From assembly GCA_963710535.1 (NCBI GenBank), contig CAVQAW010000008.1, forward strand, positions 1-64,000: a stretch of DNA of 64,000 nucleotides. The letters run 5' to 3'. Below, piece by piece: positions 17,448 to 26,412 of this stretch; the first letter of the stretch is position 1; every line of letters begins with the position of its first letter. The notes under the pieces are model-generated. The model saw only the letters and a program-made list of their open reading frames with translations, searched no databases and was not told the origin of the DNA. This DNA comes from Pelagihabitans sp963710535. GTDB taxonomy: Bacteria > Bacteroidota > Bacteroidia > Flavobacteriales > Flavobacteriaceae. A program made the translations under genes and the position numbers.

Positions 17448-19553
17448 TTAGCTGATATAATTCCAAATATTGCTTTGTTTGAGCAATTGGGTATAGGTAT
17501 GGCGAAGAACCAGATTATCGATATGCTCAAGGCCAGGGTCTTCATTGAGGATCTTTAAGGCATAATGGCGAGCCGTTTTAAGGATGTCATTGTCCTTTAC
17601 CAGATCGGCGATTCTCAAGTTTAATACCCCACTTTGCTGGGTGCCCATTAAATCCCCCGGCCCTCGAAGGCGTAGGTCGACCTCGGCGATCTCAAAACCA
17701 TCATTGGTCCGGACCATGGTTTCCAATCTCGTTTTGGCTTCTGAAGACAATTTATGTCCGGTCATCAAGATGCAGAAACTTTGATCGGCACCTCGGCCAA
17801 CCCGTCCCCGCAATTGGTGCAATTGTGAGAGTCCGAACCTTTCGGCACTTTCTATGATCATCACCGAAGCGTTGGGTACGTTTACCCCGACTTCTATGAC
17901 CGTGGTAGCCACCATGATCTGGGTTTCCCCCTTTACAAAACGGTCCATTTCGTAAGCTTTATCGGCCGGCTTCATTTGGCCGTGCACAATGGAAATCTGA
18001 TAATCTGGCAGGGGAAAGTCACGTACAATGCTCTCGTAACCGTCCATCAGGTCCTTATAATCTAGCGCTTCAGATTCCTGTATCAGGGGATAGACCACAT
18101 AAACCTGACGGCCTTTCTTTATTTCTTCCCTCAGGAACTGAAACACCTTTAATCGGTTATTGTCATAACGATGCACGGTTTTAACGGGCTTTCGCCCCGG
18201 TGGCAGTTCGTCTATCACCGAAATATCAAGATCTCCGTACAAACTCATGGCCAATGTTCTGGGAATGGGTGTTGCCGTCATCACCAAAACATGGGGAGGT
18301 ATCTCATTCTTGTGCCATAGTTTTGATCGTTGGGCGACACCGAACCTGTGTTGTTCATCTACAATGGCCAGGCCCAAATTATGGAAGAGCACCTTGTCTT
18401 CCAGAAGGGCATGGGTACCTATGAGAATTTGCAGTTCACCATTCTCCAAACTTTTGTGTATGGGCTTTCGCTCCGATTTTTTAACAGACCCGGTCAATAG
18501 GGCACATTTGACCTGGCTGCCCTCAAGTAGGGTATGGATACCCTCATAATGTTGGTTGGCCAAAATTTCGGTAGGTGCCATGAGGCAGGCCTGAAACCCG
18601 TTGTCGATGGCCAGAAGCATGATCATCACGGCAACTATGGTCTTGCCCGAACCTACGTCGCCCTGGAGCAAACGGTTCATTTGGGCATTACTGCCCACAT
18701 CCGCTCTGATTTCTTTGATGACTCTTTTTTGGGCATCGGTAAGTTCAAAGGGGAGATGGTTTGCATAAAAATCGTTGAACAGCTTGCCGACCTTATCAAA
18801 ATTATACCCTTTGATCTTGAGTTTCCGTTGCATTTTTTTGGAAATCAATTGTATCTGTATGTAAAACAATTCCTCGAATTTCAACCGGAACTGGGCCTTG
18901 GCCAATAATTCCTGGCTTTTTGGAAAATGGATATTGAACAGCGCTTCGTTTTTGGGCAACAATTTTAATTCATGGAGTAATTGGGGAGAGAGCGATTCTG
19001 CGAAACGACCTTGTATTTCCAAAAACAGCTGTTGGATCAATTTGCTGATTACCCTGTTGGTGATGCCTTTGTTTCCCAGCTTTTCGGTGGAAGGATAAAT
19101 GGGCTGCATCGCGATTTGGAGCCCTTGCTCATAATCGGTAAGCAGTTCCATTTCGGGATGTGGCATGGAAAATGAACCATTGAACCAATTGCAGCGCCCG
19201 AAAATCACATAGGGGGTGTTCAATTTTAGCTGCTCCCTGATCCACTTCTGCCCGCGAAACCAAACCAACTCCATTTCTCCGGTTTCGTCAACGAAAGTCG
19301 CTACCAGTCGTTTCCCCTTTTTCTGTTCCATGGTCTTCATATGGATGATCTTCCCTATGAGCTGCACATCGGCACCGCTCCGCTGTAATTGTGCAATCTT
19401 GTAAAACTGGGTCTTATCGATATAGCGGTTGGGAAAAAGATAAAGAAGGTCTTCATAGGTGCCTATGCCCAATTCAGATTGCAAACTGGCAGCGCGATTG
19501 GGGCCTACCCCTTTTAGATACACGATGGGCGTCTTGAGCAGATTGGCATTCAT
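17448..19553 (-). CDS. recG: ATP-dependent DNA helicase RecG
   Basis: RecG remodels stalled forks and Holliday junctions. The 701 residues have the usual layout: an N-terminal wedge/OB region (LIGKIIHMKTMEQKKGKRLVATF), then the helicase core with Walker A GDVGSGKT, motif II as DEQH (IVDEQHRFGVAQRSKLW), motif III TATPIPRTLAMSLYGD and motif VI QLRGRVGRG. The C-terminal RecG-specific RFSDGFEIAE-type segment appears as TNDGFEIAEVDLRLRGPGDLMGT. Length is normal. It stands alone between the DUF2911 gene (convergent, 46 bp) and an aminopeptidase (divergent, 60 bp). Confidence 0.96.
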   Translation of the reverse strand: MNANLLKTPIVYLKGVGPNRAASLQSELGIGTYEDLLYLFPNRYIDKTQFYKIAQLQRSGADVQLIGKIIHMKTMEQKKGKRLVATFVDETGEMELVWFRGQKWIREQLKLNTPYVIFGRCNWFNGSFSMPHPEMELLTDYEQGLQIAMQPIYPSTEKLGNKGITNRVISKLIQQLFLEIQGRFAESLSPQLLHELKLLPKNEALFNIHFPKSQELLAKAQFRLKFEELFYIQIQLISKKMQRKLKIKGYNFDKVGKLFNDFYANHLPFELTDAQKRVIKEIRADVGSNAQMNRLLQGDVGSGKTIVAVMIMLLAIDNGFQACLMAPTEILANQHYEGIHTLLEGSQVKCALLTGSVKKSERKPIHKSLENGELQILIGTHALLEDKVLFHNLGLAIVDEQHRFGVAQRSKLWHKNEIPPHVLVMTATPIPRTLAMSLYGDLDISVIDELPPGRKPVKTVHRYDNNRLKVFQFLREEIKKGRQVYVVYPLIQESEALDYKDLMDGYESIVRDFPLPDYQISIVHGQMKPADKAYEMDRFVKGETQIMVATTVIEVGVNVPNASVMIIESAERFGLSQLHQLRGRVGRGADQSFCILMTGHKLSSEAKTRLETMVRTNDGFEIAEVDLRLRGPGDLMGTQQSGVLNLRIADLVKDNDILKTARHYALKILNEDPGLEHIDNLVLRHTYTQLLKQSNIWNYIS

Positions 19554-19601
19554 TCTACTAATTTAGGGGTAAAGCCATACAAGTGCAACAAACTAAATTG
19601 G

Positions 19602-19609
19602 TAAATTTG
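19602..19609 (+). promoter_or_regulatory. -7 element (TAAATTTG) close to the aminopeptidase start
   Basis: TAAATTTG matches TAnnTTTG exactly but ends only four bases before the ATG at 19614. Transcription from it would begin at or just after that ATG. Either the mRNA is leaderless or the true start is the ATG at 19635, which also gives a cleaner signal peptide. Confidence 0.45.
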
Positions 19610-19613
19610 GAGC

Positions 19614-21764
19614 ATGCTTCCCAGAAAATTGCCTATGAAATACATTTGCGGCATCGTATTGATTCTTTGCCATCCCACTTTTTACGGCCAGCACCAAGAT
19701 AAGGTCGATTTTACCCGTGCCAGCATTAACATTGGCATCGATCCATTGGAGAAAAGCATCAAAGGCAGTGTTGCCTACGACCTAACTATTTTGAAAGATG
19801 TCGATTCGATTTTTTTGGACGCGAAGGACATGGTTTTTGAATCGGTGCGCCTCAAAAATAAAAAAGTGGCTTTTACCAATACGGGAAAAACGATATCGAT
19901 ACGCCATCCCTTTAAAGCGGGTAAATCGTACGTGCTCAACCTAGCGTATCAGGCCCATCCAAAACAAACCGTCTATTTTGTCAATTGGTCGCCAGAAACC
20001 CCATCAGTCGGGGCCTCGAAAGGACGAATGATAATCGGAAGCCCTACCGGATCAGGACAGGTTTGGACCCAGGGCCAAGGAAAGTATACCAGCCATTGGT
20101 TGCCGAGTTTCGACGACATGAACGAGAAGGTCGAGTTCGACATGTCCATAGCCTTCGACCCAAATTATGAGGTCGTTGCAAACGGAAAATTATTGGGTAC
20201 CTCCAATATTCAGGGTGGCCGTAAGCTCTGGCGGTTCGACATGCAGCACCCGATGAGCAGTTACCTGCTGGCCTTTGCCATAGGGGCCTATGAAAAGCAG
20301 ACCTTGGAATCGGCCTCCGGTATCCCCATTGAAAATTACTATTATCCCACAGATCGGCATTTGGTAGAGCCCACCTATCGTTATTCACAAGAAATTTTTA
20401 ACTTTTTGGAGCGCGAGATCGGCGTGGCCTATCCATGGCAAAACTATAAACAACTGCCCGTTAAGGATTTTCTCTATGCCGGGATGGAAAATACCGGAAC
20501 CACCCTCTTCTCCGATAGCTACGTCATTGATTCTATAGCGTTCGTCGACAAAAACTATGTCAATGTCAATGCCCATGAATTGGCACATCAATGGTTCGGG
20601 GACCTGGTTACCGAAGTAGATGCCAACCACCATTGGCTTCATGAAGGATTCGCCACTTATTATGCCTATTTAGCCGAAAAAGAACTTTTTGGGAAAGAGC
20701 ATTATTATTGGAATCTCTATGATTCGTTCATGACACTGCAAAATTTGGTCGGGGCGGGAAAGGGGCAAAGCCTCCTCGATCCCAAGGCCAGTAGTTTGAT
20801 CTTCTATGAAAAAGGGGCATGGGCACTGCATATGTTAAGGGATCAAATCGGGGATAGGGCCTTTAAGACGGGTATCCGGTCATTTTTGGAACAATACCGA
20901 TTTAAGAATGCCACTGTTTCAGATTTTTTGTCGGTGATGGAAGCAGTCAGTGCAAAAGACCTTACGGGCTTCAAACTAGAGTGGTTGGAGAACAGCGACT
21001 TGCCCATCGAAGCAATACGCGAGAATTTAATCGCCAATTCACCCCCATTGATTTCCCTATTTCAGTTGCAGGATTCATTGGAAACGGCCCCCGATCAAAA
21101 CATCGATCTTGAGAAATTTTGGGAAAACGAACGCTCGGTCGATTTTAGGGAATATATCTTGATACATTATGATTCGATCATAAGTCCTGCTATCATCGAA
21201 TCGGCTTTCAAATCCAACGAAATTCCACTGCGACGGGCCTTGGCAGTCCATGGAAACGCTACAAAACTTCCCAAACCTGAATTTGAATCCCTTTTGTACG
21301 ATCATAGCTATGTGACCATAGAAAACGCCCTTTTCCAATTGTGGGCAGCTTACCCCGAACAACGGGCACAATACTTGGACCAAACCAAAAACATCGTCGG
21401 CCTGCCCAATAAGAACGTCCGTCAATTGTGGCTGACCCTGGCCGTTCTGACCAACGGTTATGATGGGCCCAACACCAAAATTTATTTTGATGAACTATGT
21501 GGCTATACAGGCCCCCAATATTCCTTTGAGGTACGCCAGATCGCATTCCAATTTTTGAAGGAAGCCTTCGGATTTACCGATGCCACCCTTCTGAATTTGA
21601 TAGCAGCAACCTCGCATTATTCATGGCAATTCAGGGATTTTTCCAGACGATTGTTGGATGAACTGTTGGAAGATGAAGTTTATAAACAGCGCATTGTTGC
21701 CCTTTCCGGTAAACTAAAGCCCGAAGAAAAACGTTATCTTCAAACCAAATTAAACCAACCATGA
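19614..21764 (+). CDS. Secreted M1-family metallo-aminopeptidase
   Basis: It is predicted to remove N-terminal residues from peptides outside the cytoplasm. The signal peptide is MKYICGIVLILCHPTFYG when read from the second ATG (19635), which is my preferred start given the promoter position. Counting from 19614, the zinc site is HELAHQ (H321, H325) with the third ligand E344 in WLHEGFATYY. The exopeptidase GAMEN motif appears as AGMENTGTT, and YEKGAW follows. The C-terminal ~270 residues are helical. There is no type IX sorting domain at the end, so it is probably periplasmic or surface-attached by other means. It overlaps the patatin gene by four bases (ATGA). Confidence 0.92.
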   Translation: MLPRKLPMKYICGIVLILCHPTFYGQHQDKVDFTRASINIGIDPLEKSIKGSVAYDLTILKDVDSIFLDAKDMVFESVRLKNKKVAFTNTGKTISIRHPFKAGKSYVLNLAYQAHPKQTVYFVNWSPETPSVGASKGRMIIGSPTGSGQVWTQGQGKYTSHWLPSFDDMNEKVEFDMSIAFDPNYEVVANGKLLGTSNIQGGRKLWRFDMQHPMSSYLLAFAIGAYEKQTLESASGIPIENYYYPTDRHLVEPTYRYSQEIFNFLEREIGVAYPWQNYKQLPVKDFLYAGMENTGTTLFSDSYVIDSIAFVDKNYVNVNAHELAHQWFGDLVTEVDANHHWLHEGFATYYAYLAEKELFGKEHYYWNLYDSFMTLQNLVGAGKGQSLLDPKASSLIFYEKGAWALHMLRDQIGDRAFKTGIRSFLEQYRFKNATVSDFLSVMEAVSAKDLTGFKLEWLENSDLPIEAIRENLIANSPPLISLFQLQDSLETAPDQNIDLEKFWENERSVDFREYILIHYDSIISPAIIESAFKSNEIPLRRALAVHGNATKLPKPEFESLLYDHSYVTIENALFQLWAAYPEQRAQYLDQTKNIVGLPNKNVRQLWLTLAVLTNGYDGPNTKIYFDELCGYTGPQYSFEVRQIAFQFLKEAFGFTDATLLNLIAATSHYSWQFRDFSRRLLDELLEDEVYKQRIVALSGKLKPEEKRYLQTKLNQP

Positions 21765-22672
21765 GGGCATTGGTCATATCCGGAGGCGGAAGCAAGGGTG
21801 CTTTTGCAGGTGGGGTAGCAGAGTACCTGATGCAGGAGCTGGGTCATCGATACGACCTGTTTTTAGGCACCTCTACCGGTAGTTTGTTGATTTCCCACCT
21901 CGCCCTTAAAAAAATTTCAAAAATCAAAGAGATCTATACCTCGGTCAACCAAGACAGTATTTTCAGCAATTGCCCGTTTATCATCCAGAAGAAGCACGGG
22001 GTTGACAGCATTGCGATCAACCATTGGAACGTTTTCAAAAATTTTTATCACGGGAGTAAAACCTTTGGGGAGAGCCATAACCTGCTCAAGTTGATCAGGC
22101 AAACCTTGACCGAGGAAGAATTTATTGTTCTAAAAAACGGGCCAAAGGAAATCGTTGTCACGGTCTCCAATCTATCGCTGAATCAGGTAGAATATAAAAG
22201 TATCAATGATTGGAGCTATGATGAGTTTTGTGAATGGATATGGATTTCCTGTAATTATACGCCATTTATGAGCCTGGTGCGAAAGGAAGGTTGCGAGTAT
22301 GCGGATGGCGGTCTCGGAAACATGGTGCCCATTGAGGAAGCCATAAAGCGGGGCGCGACGGAAATCGATGCGGTGATACTTCAAACAGAAACCACCATGT
22401 TTAATAGAATGCCTTCAAAAAATGCCTTCTCCCTGCTGACCACCATGTTCAGCTTCATGCTAGATCGCATAGAAAGCCAGAATATTCGAATCGGGAAGTT
22501 TGCTGCCGCTCACAATAATGCAATCATCAACTTTTATTACACGCCTGCCATATTAACAACGAATTCCCTGATTTTTGACAAGGAAAAAATGACCGCCTGG
22601 TGGGAGAGCGGTTTTCAATTCGCGAAATATAAAAACGTGGAATTGAGTCAGCTCATCGCGGAATCGAAATAG
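21761..22672 (+). CDS. Patatin-like phospholipase
   Basis: This is a cytosolic acyl-hydrolase of the patatin/RssA family. The 303 residues show the oxyanion-hole glycines GGGSKGAFAGG (8-18), the serine nucleophile in GTSTGS (S38), and the catalytic aspartate in YADGGLGNMVPIEEA (D182), together forming the Ser-Asp dyad. There is no signal peptide or membrane segment. Its ATG overlaps the aminopeptidase stop (ATGA at 21761-21764), so translation of the two genes is probably coupled. The substrate is unknown; bacterial members act on phospholipids or lysophospholipids. Confidence 0.9.
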   Translation: MRALVISGGGSKGAFAGGVAEYLMQELGHRYDLFLGTSTGSLLISHLALKKISKIKEIYTSVNQDSIFSNCPFIIQKKHGVDSIAINHWNVFKNFYHGSKTFGESHNLLKLIRQTLTEEEFIVLKNGPKEIVVTVSNLSLNQVEYKSINDWSYDEFCEWIWISCNYTPFMSLVRKEGCEYADGGLGNMVPIEEAIKRGATEIDAVILQTETTMFNRMPSKNAFSLLTTMFSFMLDRIESQNIRIGKFAAAHNNAIINFYYTPAILTTNSLIFDKEKMTAWWESGFQFAKYKNVELSQLIAESK

Positions 22673-22746
22673 CACCGATACTTTTTTGGGACCATTTTGG
22701 GTTAATTTGCATTAACGCTCTGAAAACCCGAACCAAAAGAAAAAGA

Positions 22747-23265
22747 CTACCAAAGATCCCCTATTTCCTTCTTCACGAAAGAAAGCGCCGTTGCCGAAGG
22801 TGAGGTTTTGTCCATGGTTTCGGTCAAGATATCCTGTCGCAATTTGTCCGCAGAATCGGTTTCGCTCATGGCCGCTTTGCGGATCATCTGGATCGTGGCG
22901 CTCTTCGCCGCTTTGATGATATTCCAACATTCATCGGTCATATAGATCTGTTGGGAAAGATTATGATCGAATTCGGTTTCAATGCTCTTGATCAATAGTT
23001 GTTCATAGGCATTCTTATCGGCCGATTTCGGGGATACGCGAACGACCAAACTCGGAATTGCAATCCGTTCGAGGAACAAGGCCATACGTTCATAGGCCTG
23101 CAAGCGAATGGGAAGGGTATTTTTTTGGGTGTCTTTGTGGAGCAAAAAACGCCTACGGCCTTCTTCGTTGTTGGTATGCAATCTAAAAAAGTAAAAGGCG
23201 ACCGCCCCGGTAACCACTGCGGGCAGTAAATAGGCAAATAATTGAAAAATTTGTTCTCCGGTCAT
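22747..23265 (-). CDS. Conserved membrane-anchored protein of unknown function
   Basis: I do not recognise a named family. The 172 residues begin with one hydrophobic helix (LFAYLLPAVVTGAVAFYFFRLH, about 9-30), so the rest is probably cytosolic. The soluble part is helical and charged and includes LRLQAYERMALFLERI-like and EFDHNLSQQIYMTDECWNIIKAAK segments. It contains a single cysteine and no catalytic signature. It converges on the patatin gene with a 74-bp gap that contains a small inverted repeat (GTTAAT/ATTAAC, 22701-22716) but no T-tract. Confidence 0.7.
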   Translation of the reverse strand: MTGEQIFQLFAYLLPAVVTGAVAFYFFRLHTNNEEGRRRFLLHKDTQKNTLPIRLQAYERMALFLERIAIPSLVVRVSPKSADKNAYEQLLIKSIETEFDHNLSQQIYMTDECWNIIKAAKSATIQMIRKAAMSETDSADKLRQDILTETMDKTSPSATALSFVKKEIGDLW

Positions 23266-23366
23266 TTTTTGGTTGATTTAAGCTGGTCCGATTGGTGTCG
23301 GAATTTGGTTATAGGGTTTAGAACGAAAGAATAGCCCAAAAATTATAAAGACCTCCGGCTTGTCGA

Positions 23367-24167
23367 TCAACCCTTGTTGCCGTTCTTCATATTTTCCCGG
23401 GTCATCAAATAAAAGGCCTCAAAACTGGGATGTATTTTTAGATTTACCCCTTCTTTAAAATTTCCGTCCTTTCCCAGAGCGGTGATTCGTTTTGGGTCGA
23501 TTCCAAATTTCGTTTGAATTACGCCGGCCACGGAGGAAGCTTGTTGTGTGGCCAAGCCTAGATTTCCAGTCATACTCAAGCCTTCCACGGTAAGTGACAT
23601 GCTGGGATTGGCAGTAAGGATGCCCGCAATCTTTCCTAGCCAAACCTCCGATTGGGGGGTAACCACTGATTTTGCTTCATTGCCAAAGAGGGTTTCAAGG
23701 CTTTCCGAGATGACCAGTGATCCGTTGCTCACTGCGATTTTGACATTTTCGCCCAAAGTCTGTTTGGCATTGGTGAGTACCACCAGTGCCGTTGAGTCGT
23801 TGCTCGCGATGGCATCCTTGATCGATTTTAATTGCCGTTCCCGATCTTCCAAACTGGCCAGCGTCTTATTGATGTTATCCGAATTTTTGCTGGACACCAT
23901 AGCAAAACTGTTCAGGTTCTTGAGTAGGGTGGCGTTAGCATCCTGCAACTCCAATACCTGGGTTTCAAAAGATTCGGCTTTTGCCAAACTGATCTTTTCA
24001 TTCTTTTGGGCTTCGGAAACCACGGCCTTGGTATTTTGAAGTTCGGTCTGCAATGAAGCTATTTGTTCCAAGAGATCGCTCTTTTTCTGTGCATTTATTC
24101 CTGAGGTGAGCAAAAGGAATGAACCGATGGTTATCGCGATGCGATATATGGGGTATTCAGTTTTCAT
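23367..24167 (-). CDS. Periplasmic coiled-coil protein with degenerate OmpA-like domain
   Basis: The 266 residues have a signal peptide (IAITIGSFLLLTSGINAQ), a long coiled coil (about 27-130, heptads through LEQIASLQTELQNTKAVV and LASLEDRERQLKSIKDAI) and a C-terminal OmpA/MotB-like fold. It is a paralogue of the OmpA lipoprotein at 30523-31374: both share coiled coil, NLNSF/NMGNL linker, SLEDRERQLKSIKDAI against SLQEKDLTIRKLQDAI, and a closing ..FYLMTRENMK / ..FYSMIEEGMK. The peptidoglycan-contact residues of the paralogue (GHTDD and NRRTRI) are replaced by GLSMT and GVNLKI, so murein binding is probably lost. It also lacks a lipobox. Confidence 0.8.
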   Translation of the reverse strand: MKTEYPIYRIAITIGSFLLLTSGINAQKKSDLLEQIASLQTELQNTKAVVSEAQKNEKISLAKAESFETQVLELQDANATLLKNLNSFAMVSSKNSDNINKTLASLEDRERQLKSIKDAIASNDSTALVVLTNAKQTLGENVKIAVSNGSLVISESLETLFGNEAKSVVTPQSEVWLGKIAGILTANPSMSLTVEGLSMTGNLGLATQQASSVAGVIQTKFGIDPKRITALGKDGNFKEGVNLKIHPSFEAFYLMTRENMKNGNKG

Positions 24168-24389
24168 GTCAATCTATTTCAGAAGTTTTATGGACTGCAA
24201 AAATAGTGCTTTCCGAGCATTTGTGGAAATTCATTTTGAAGCCAGTTTTACCCACATAGGCTATTCCGGTTTACGCGGTTTTAAGACCTATTCAACCACA
24301 AAATAGCATTGCCCTTGGAGCCATAAAGACTATGGCGTTTCAGCCAACCTTCAAAGGTATGTGGGCTTTCGATACCCGATGAACCCTTT

Positions 24390-25665
24390 TTATTTCGTCA
24401 AATAATCAAGACTCATCTCGGTCAGTGTCTTTACCCCGAGCAGCAGGCCACTGTCGTCTATCAAGAAAGTCCGGGGTATGGTGGGGGTATGATTCTGTAG
24501 TGCCCGGTGCCATTCCACCCAAGAAGAAATAAAACCCGGGGACTTTCTCTTGAAAGAACGAAAAATCTTCAGCCCCGGTTATCGCTTTTTGGGTCTGCAC
24601 GTTTGCAGCGCCGGCTACCCGCTCCATGGTTGGCAGCATTTGTGTCACCAAAGCGGGATCGTTGTAGGTGATGGCCGTTCCATTATTGATGGTGATGGTC
24701 GCCTCGCCCCTGAAAGCCTTGGCAATGGCAGGTACCATTTCCATCATACGTTGGTTGATGAATTTTTGCATGTCATAATCGAGCGTTCGTATCGTTCCAA
24801 TCATTTCCGCACTTTCCGGAATGATGTTGAACCTCACGCCAGAAGTGATCTTTCCCACCGTAATCACGGCAGGTTCATCTATCAACTTTGTTTCACGGCT
24901 AATGATCGTTTGCAGCCCGTCGATGATCTTGGCGCTGATCAAAATGGGATCTACCCCTCCCCAGGGCTGTGAACCATGGGTCTGTTTTCCCATCACATTG
25001 ATGACAAACCTTTGAGAGGATGCCATGGTGCCGCCCGACTTGTATCGGATGACCCCAACAGGGGTTTGTGAGTTGATGTGCAATCCGAAAATGGCATCCA
25101 CCTTTGGATTTTCGAGCACCCCTTCCTTGATCATCAAGGCAGCGCCGCCTTCTTCTCCTTCAGGAGCGCCTTCCTCCGAAGGTTGAAAGATGAACTTCAC
25201 GGTACCTTTGATCTTATCCTTGTTTTTGGATAAGACTTCCGCAACACCCATCAAAATGGCCGTATGGGTATCGTGGCCGCAGGCATGCATCACCCCAACG
25301 GTTTCCCCGGCAAATTCGGTGGTCACCTTTGATCTAAAGGGCAAATCGTTTCTCTCGGTCACTGGAAGTGCATCGATATCTGCTCTCAACGCGATTACCT
25401 TTCCCGGTTTGTTTCCTTTTAAAATGCCCACAACACCGGTATAGGCCACCCCTGTCTGTACTTCGATGCCCAATGATTTCAAATGATCGGCAATCTTTTC
25501 CGCAGTTTTGAACTCTCTATTGCCGAGCTCTGGGTTTTGGTGGATGTCACGTCTCCATTCGATGACCTTATCGGCCACGGCATTATAATCCTTATCCAAT
25601 TTAGGGGTCTGTGCGGTTGAAGAAAAGGTCACCAATAAAAATGCTGTAAAGAAGTATTGTTTCAT
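24390..25665 (-). pseudogene. Secreted M20 amidohydrolase, C-terminal frameshift
   Basis: This is an IAA-amino-acid-hydrolase/hippurate-hydrolase-type M20D peptidase. It has a signal peptide (YFFTAFLLVTFSSTAQ) and metal-binding motifs ACGHDTH and QPSEEGAPEGEEGG. The dimerisation domain (QRFVINVMGKQTHGSQP) is followed by GAEDFSFFQ and HHTPDF. In the given frame it ends at 24406 with an unrelated tail (DRRQWPAARGKD). Removing one base from the AAA at 24466-24468 restores DFLIDDSGLLLGVKTLTEMS and a stop at 24390-24392, giving 424 residues. Metal ligands lie upstream of the shift except the near-terminal His. It follows the DsrE gene by 11 bp on the same strand. Confidence 0.85.
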
Positions 25666-25676
25666 CTTTTGGAATG

Positions 25677-26211
25677 TTAAAATTTAATCAGTTTATAATT
25701 TTCGTTTTGAAATTGGATCAGCGCCGTCATGGCCGAAAGGGAAAGCTGTATCCCCGGAATCAGATCTTCTTTTGGGATACCCCTGGCATTTGAGGATTGT
25801 CCGCAAAAAATAACTTGCCCGCCTGCGTCCAATAAGGCTTGTATCAAGCCCCTGTTGGGGTTGTCGGTGCCATAGTGCTTTCGATAAGCATCATTGTCCA
25901 TGACATCCTTAGAGGCTTTGTTGTGCAAGACCAGGGCTATTTTTAGATTTTCCACGGGTACCCCGCTCTGCGCGTGCATGTTTAAAAATCGGGCAGCCGT
26001 TTCAATGCTACGGTTGATTTCTTCATGGGATTCTGGAGAATCCATGATATCGAAAACCGCTTTGAATTCTTCTGAGTCCTTTGTCTTATAATCGGCATTA
26101 TCCACTTGGTACACTTCTCCATAACCAGGGATTAACAGGACCTTTTGATTTTTCTTGGGCGGAAATACCGATACTTACCAGAAGACTCAGAACTAAGGTG
26201 GTGCCTTTCAT
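25677..26211 (-). pseudogene. Exported DsrE-family protein, frameshift after signal peptide
   Basis: DsrE/F-like proteins bind or relay sulfur, or act as small Rossmann-like folds. The frame 26114-25677 holds the domain, including NLKIALVLHNKAS and the conserved cysteine in GGQVIFCGQSS. The true start is the ATG at 26211, which encodes a signal peptide (TTLVLSLLVSIGISAQ) in another frame. One extra base in the run at 26128-26130 separates the two; deleting it joins them through GPVNPGYGEVYQVDN to give 177 residues. So the protein is predicted periplasmic. The next gene, the M20 hydrolase, is also shifted by one base. Confidence 0.8.
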
Positions 26212-26412
26212 GTTTTTTTTTGAGCGCTAAATATAGGAAGACACTATAATAATCAACATGAAACCGTCGAAAATTATGAACAAAATTTAATCCCTACCCG
26301 AAAGCATGATTACTTTTTATTGAAGTACATCGGTTTTTTTTAAAAAGTGGAGGGGTTGATTTTAGGTTCAGGCAATTATTGGCTAACTTCACAGATTGAA
26401 AAAAGAAAAGGC

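Noticed and set aside
22701..22716. Inverted repeat GTTAAT/ATTAAC as terminator between the patatin and the next gene
   Set aside because: The stem is short and AT-rich and lacks a T-tract on either side.
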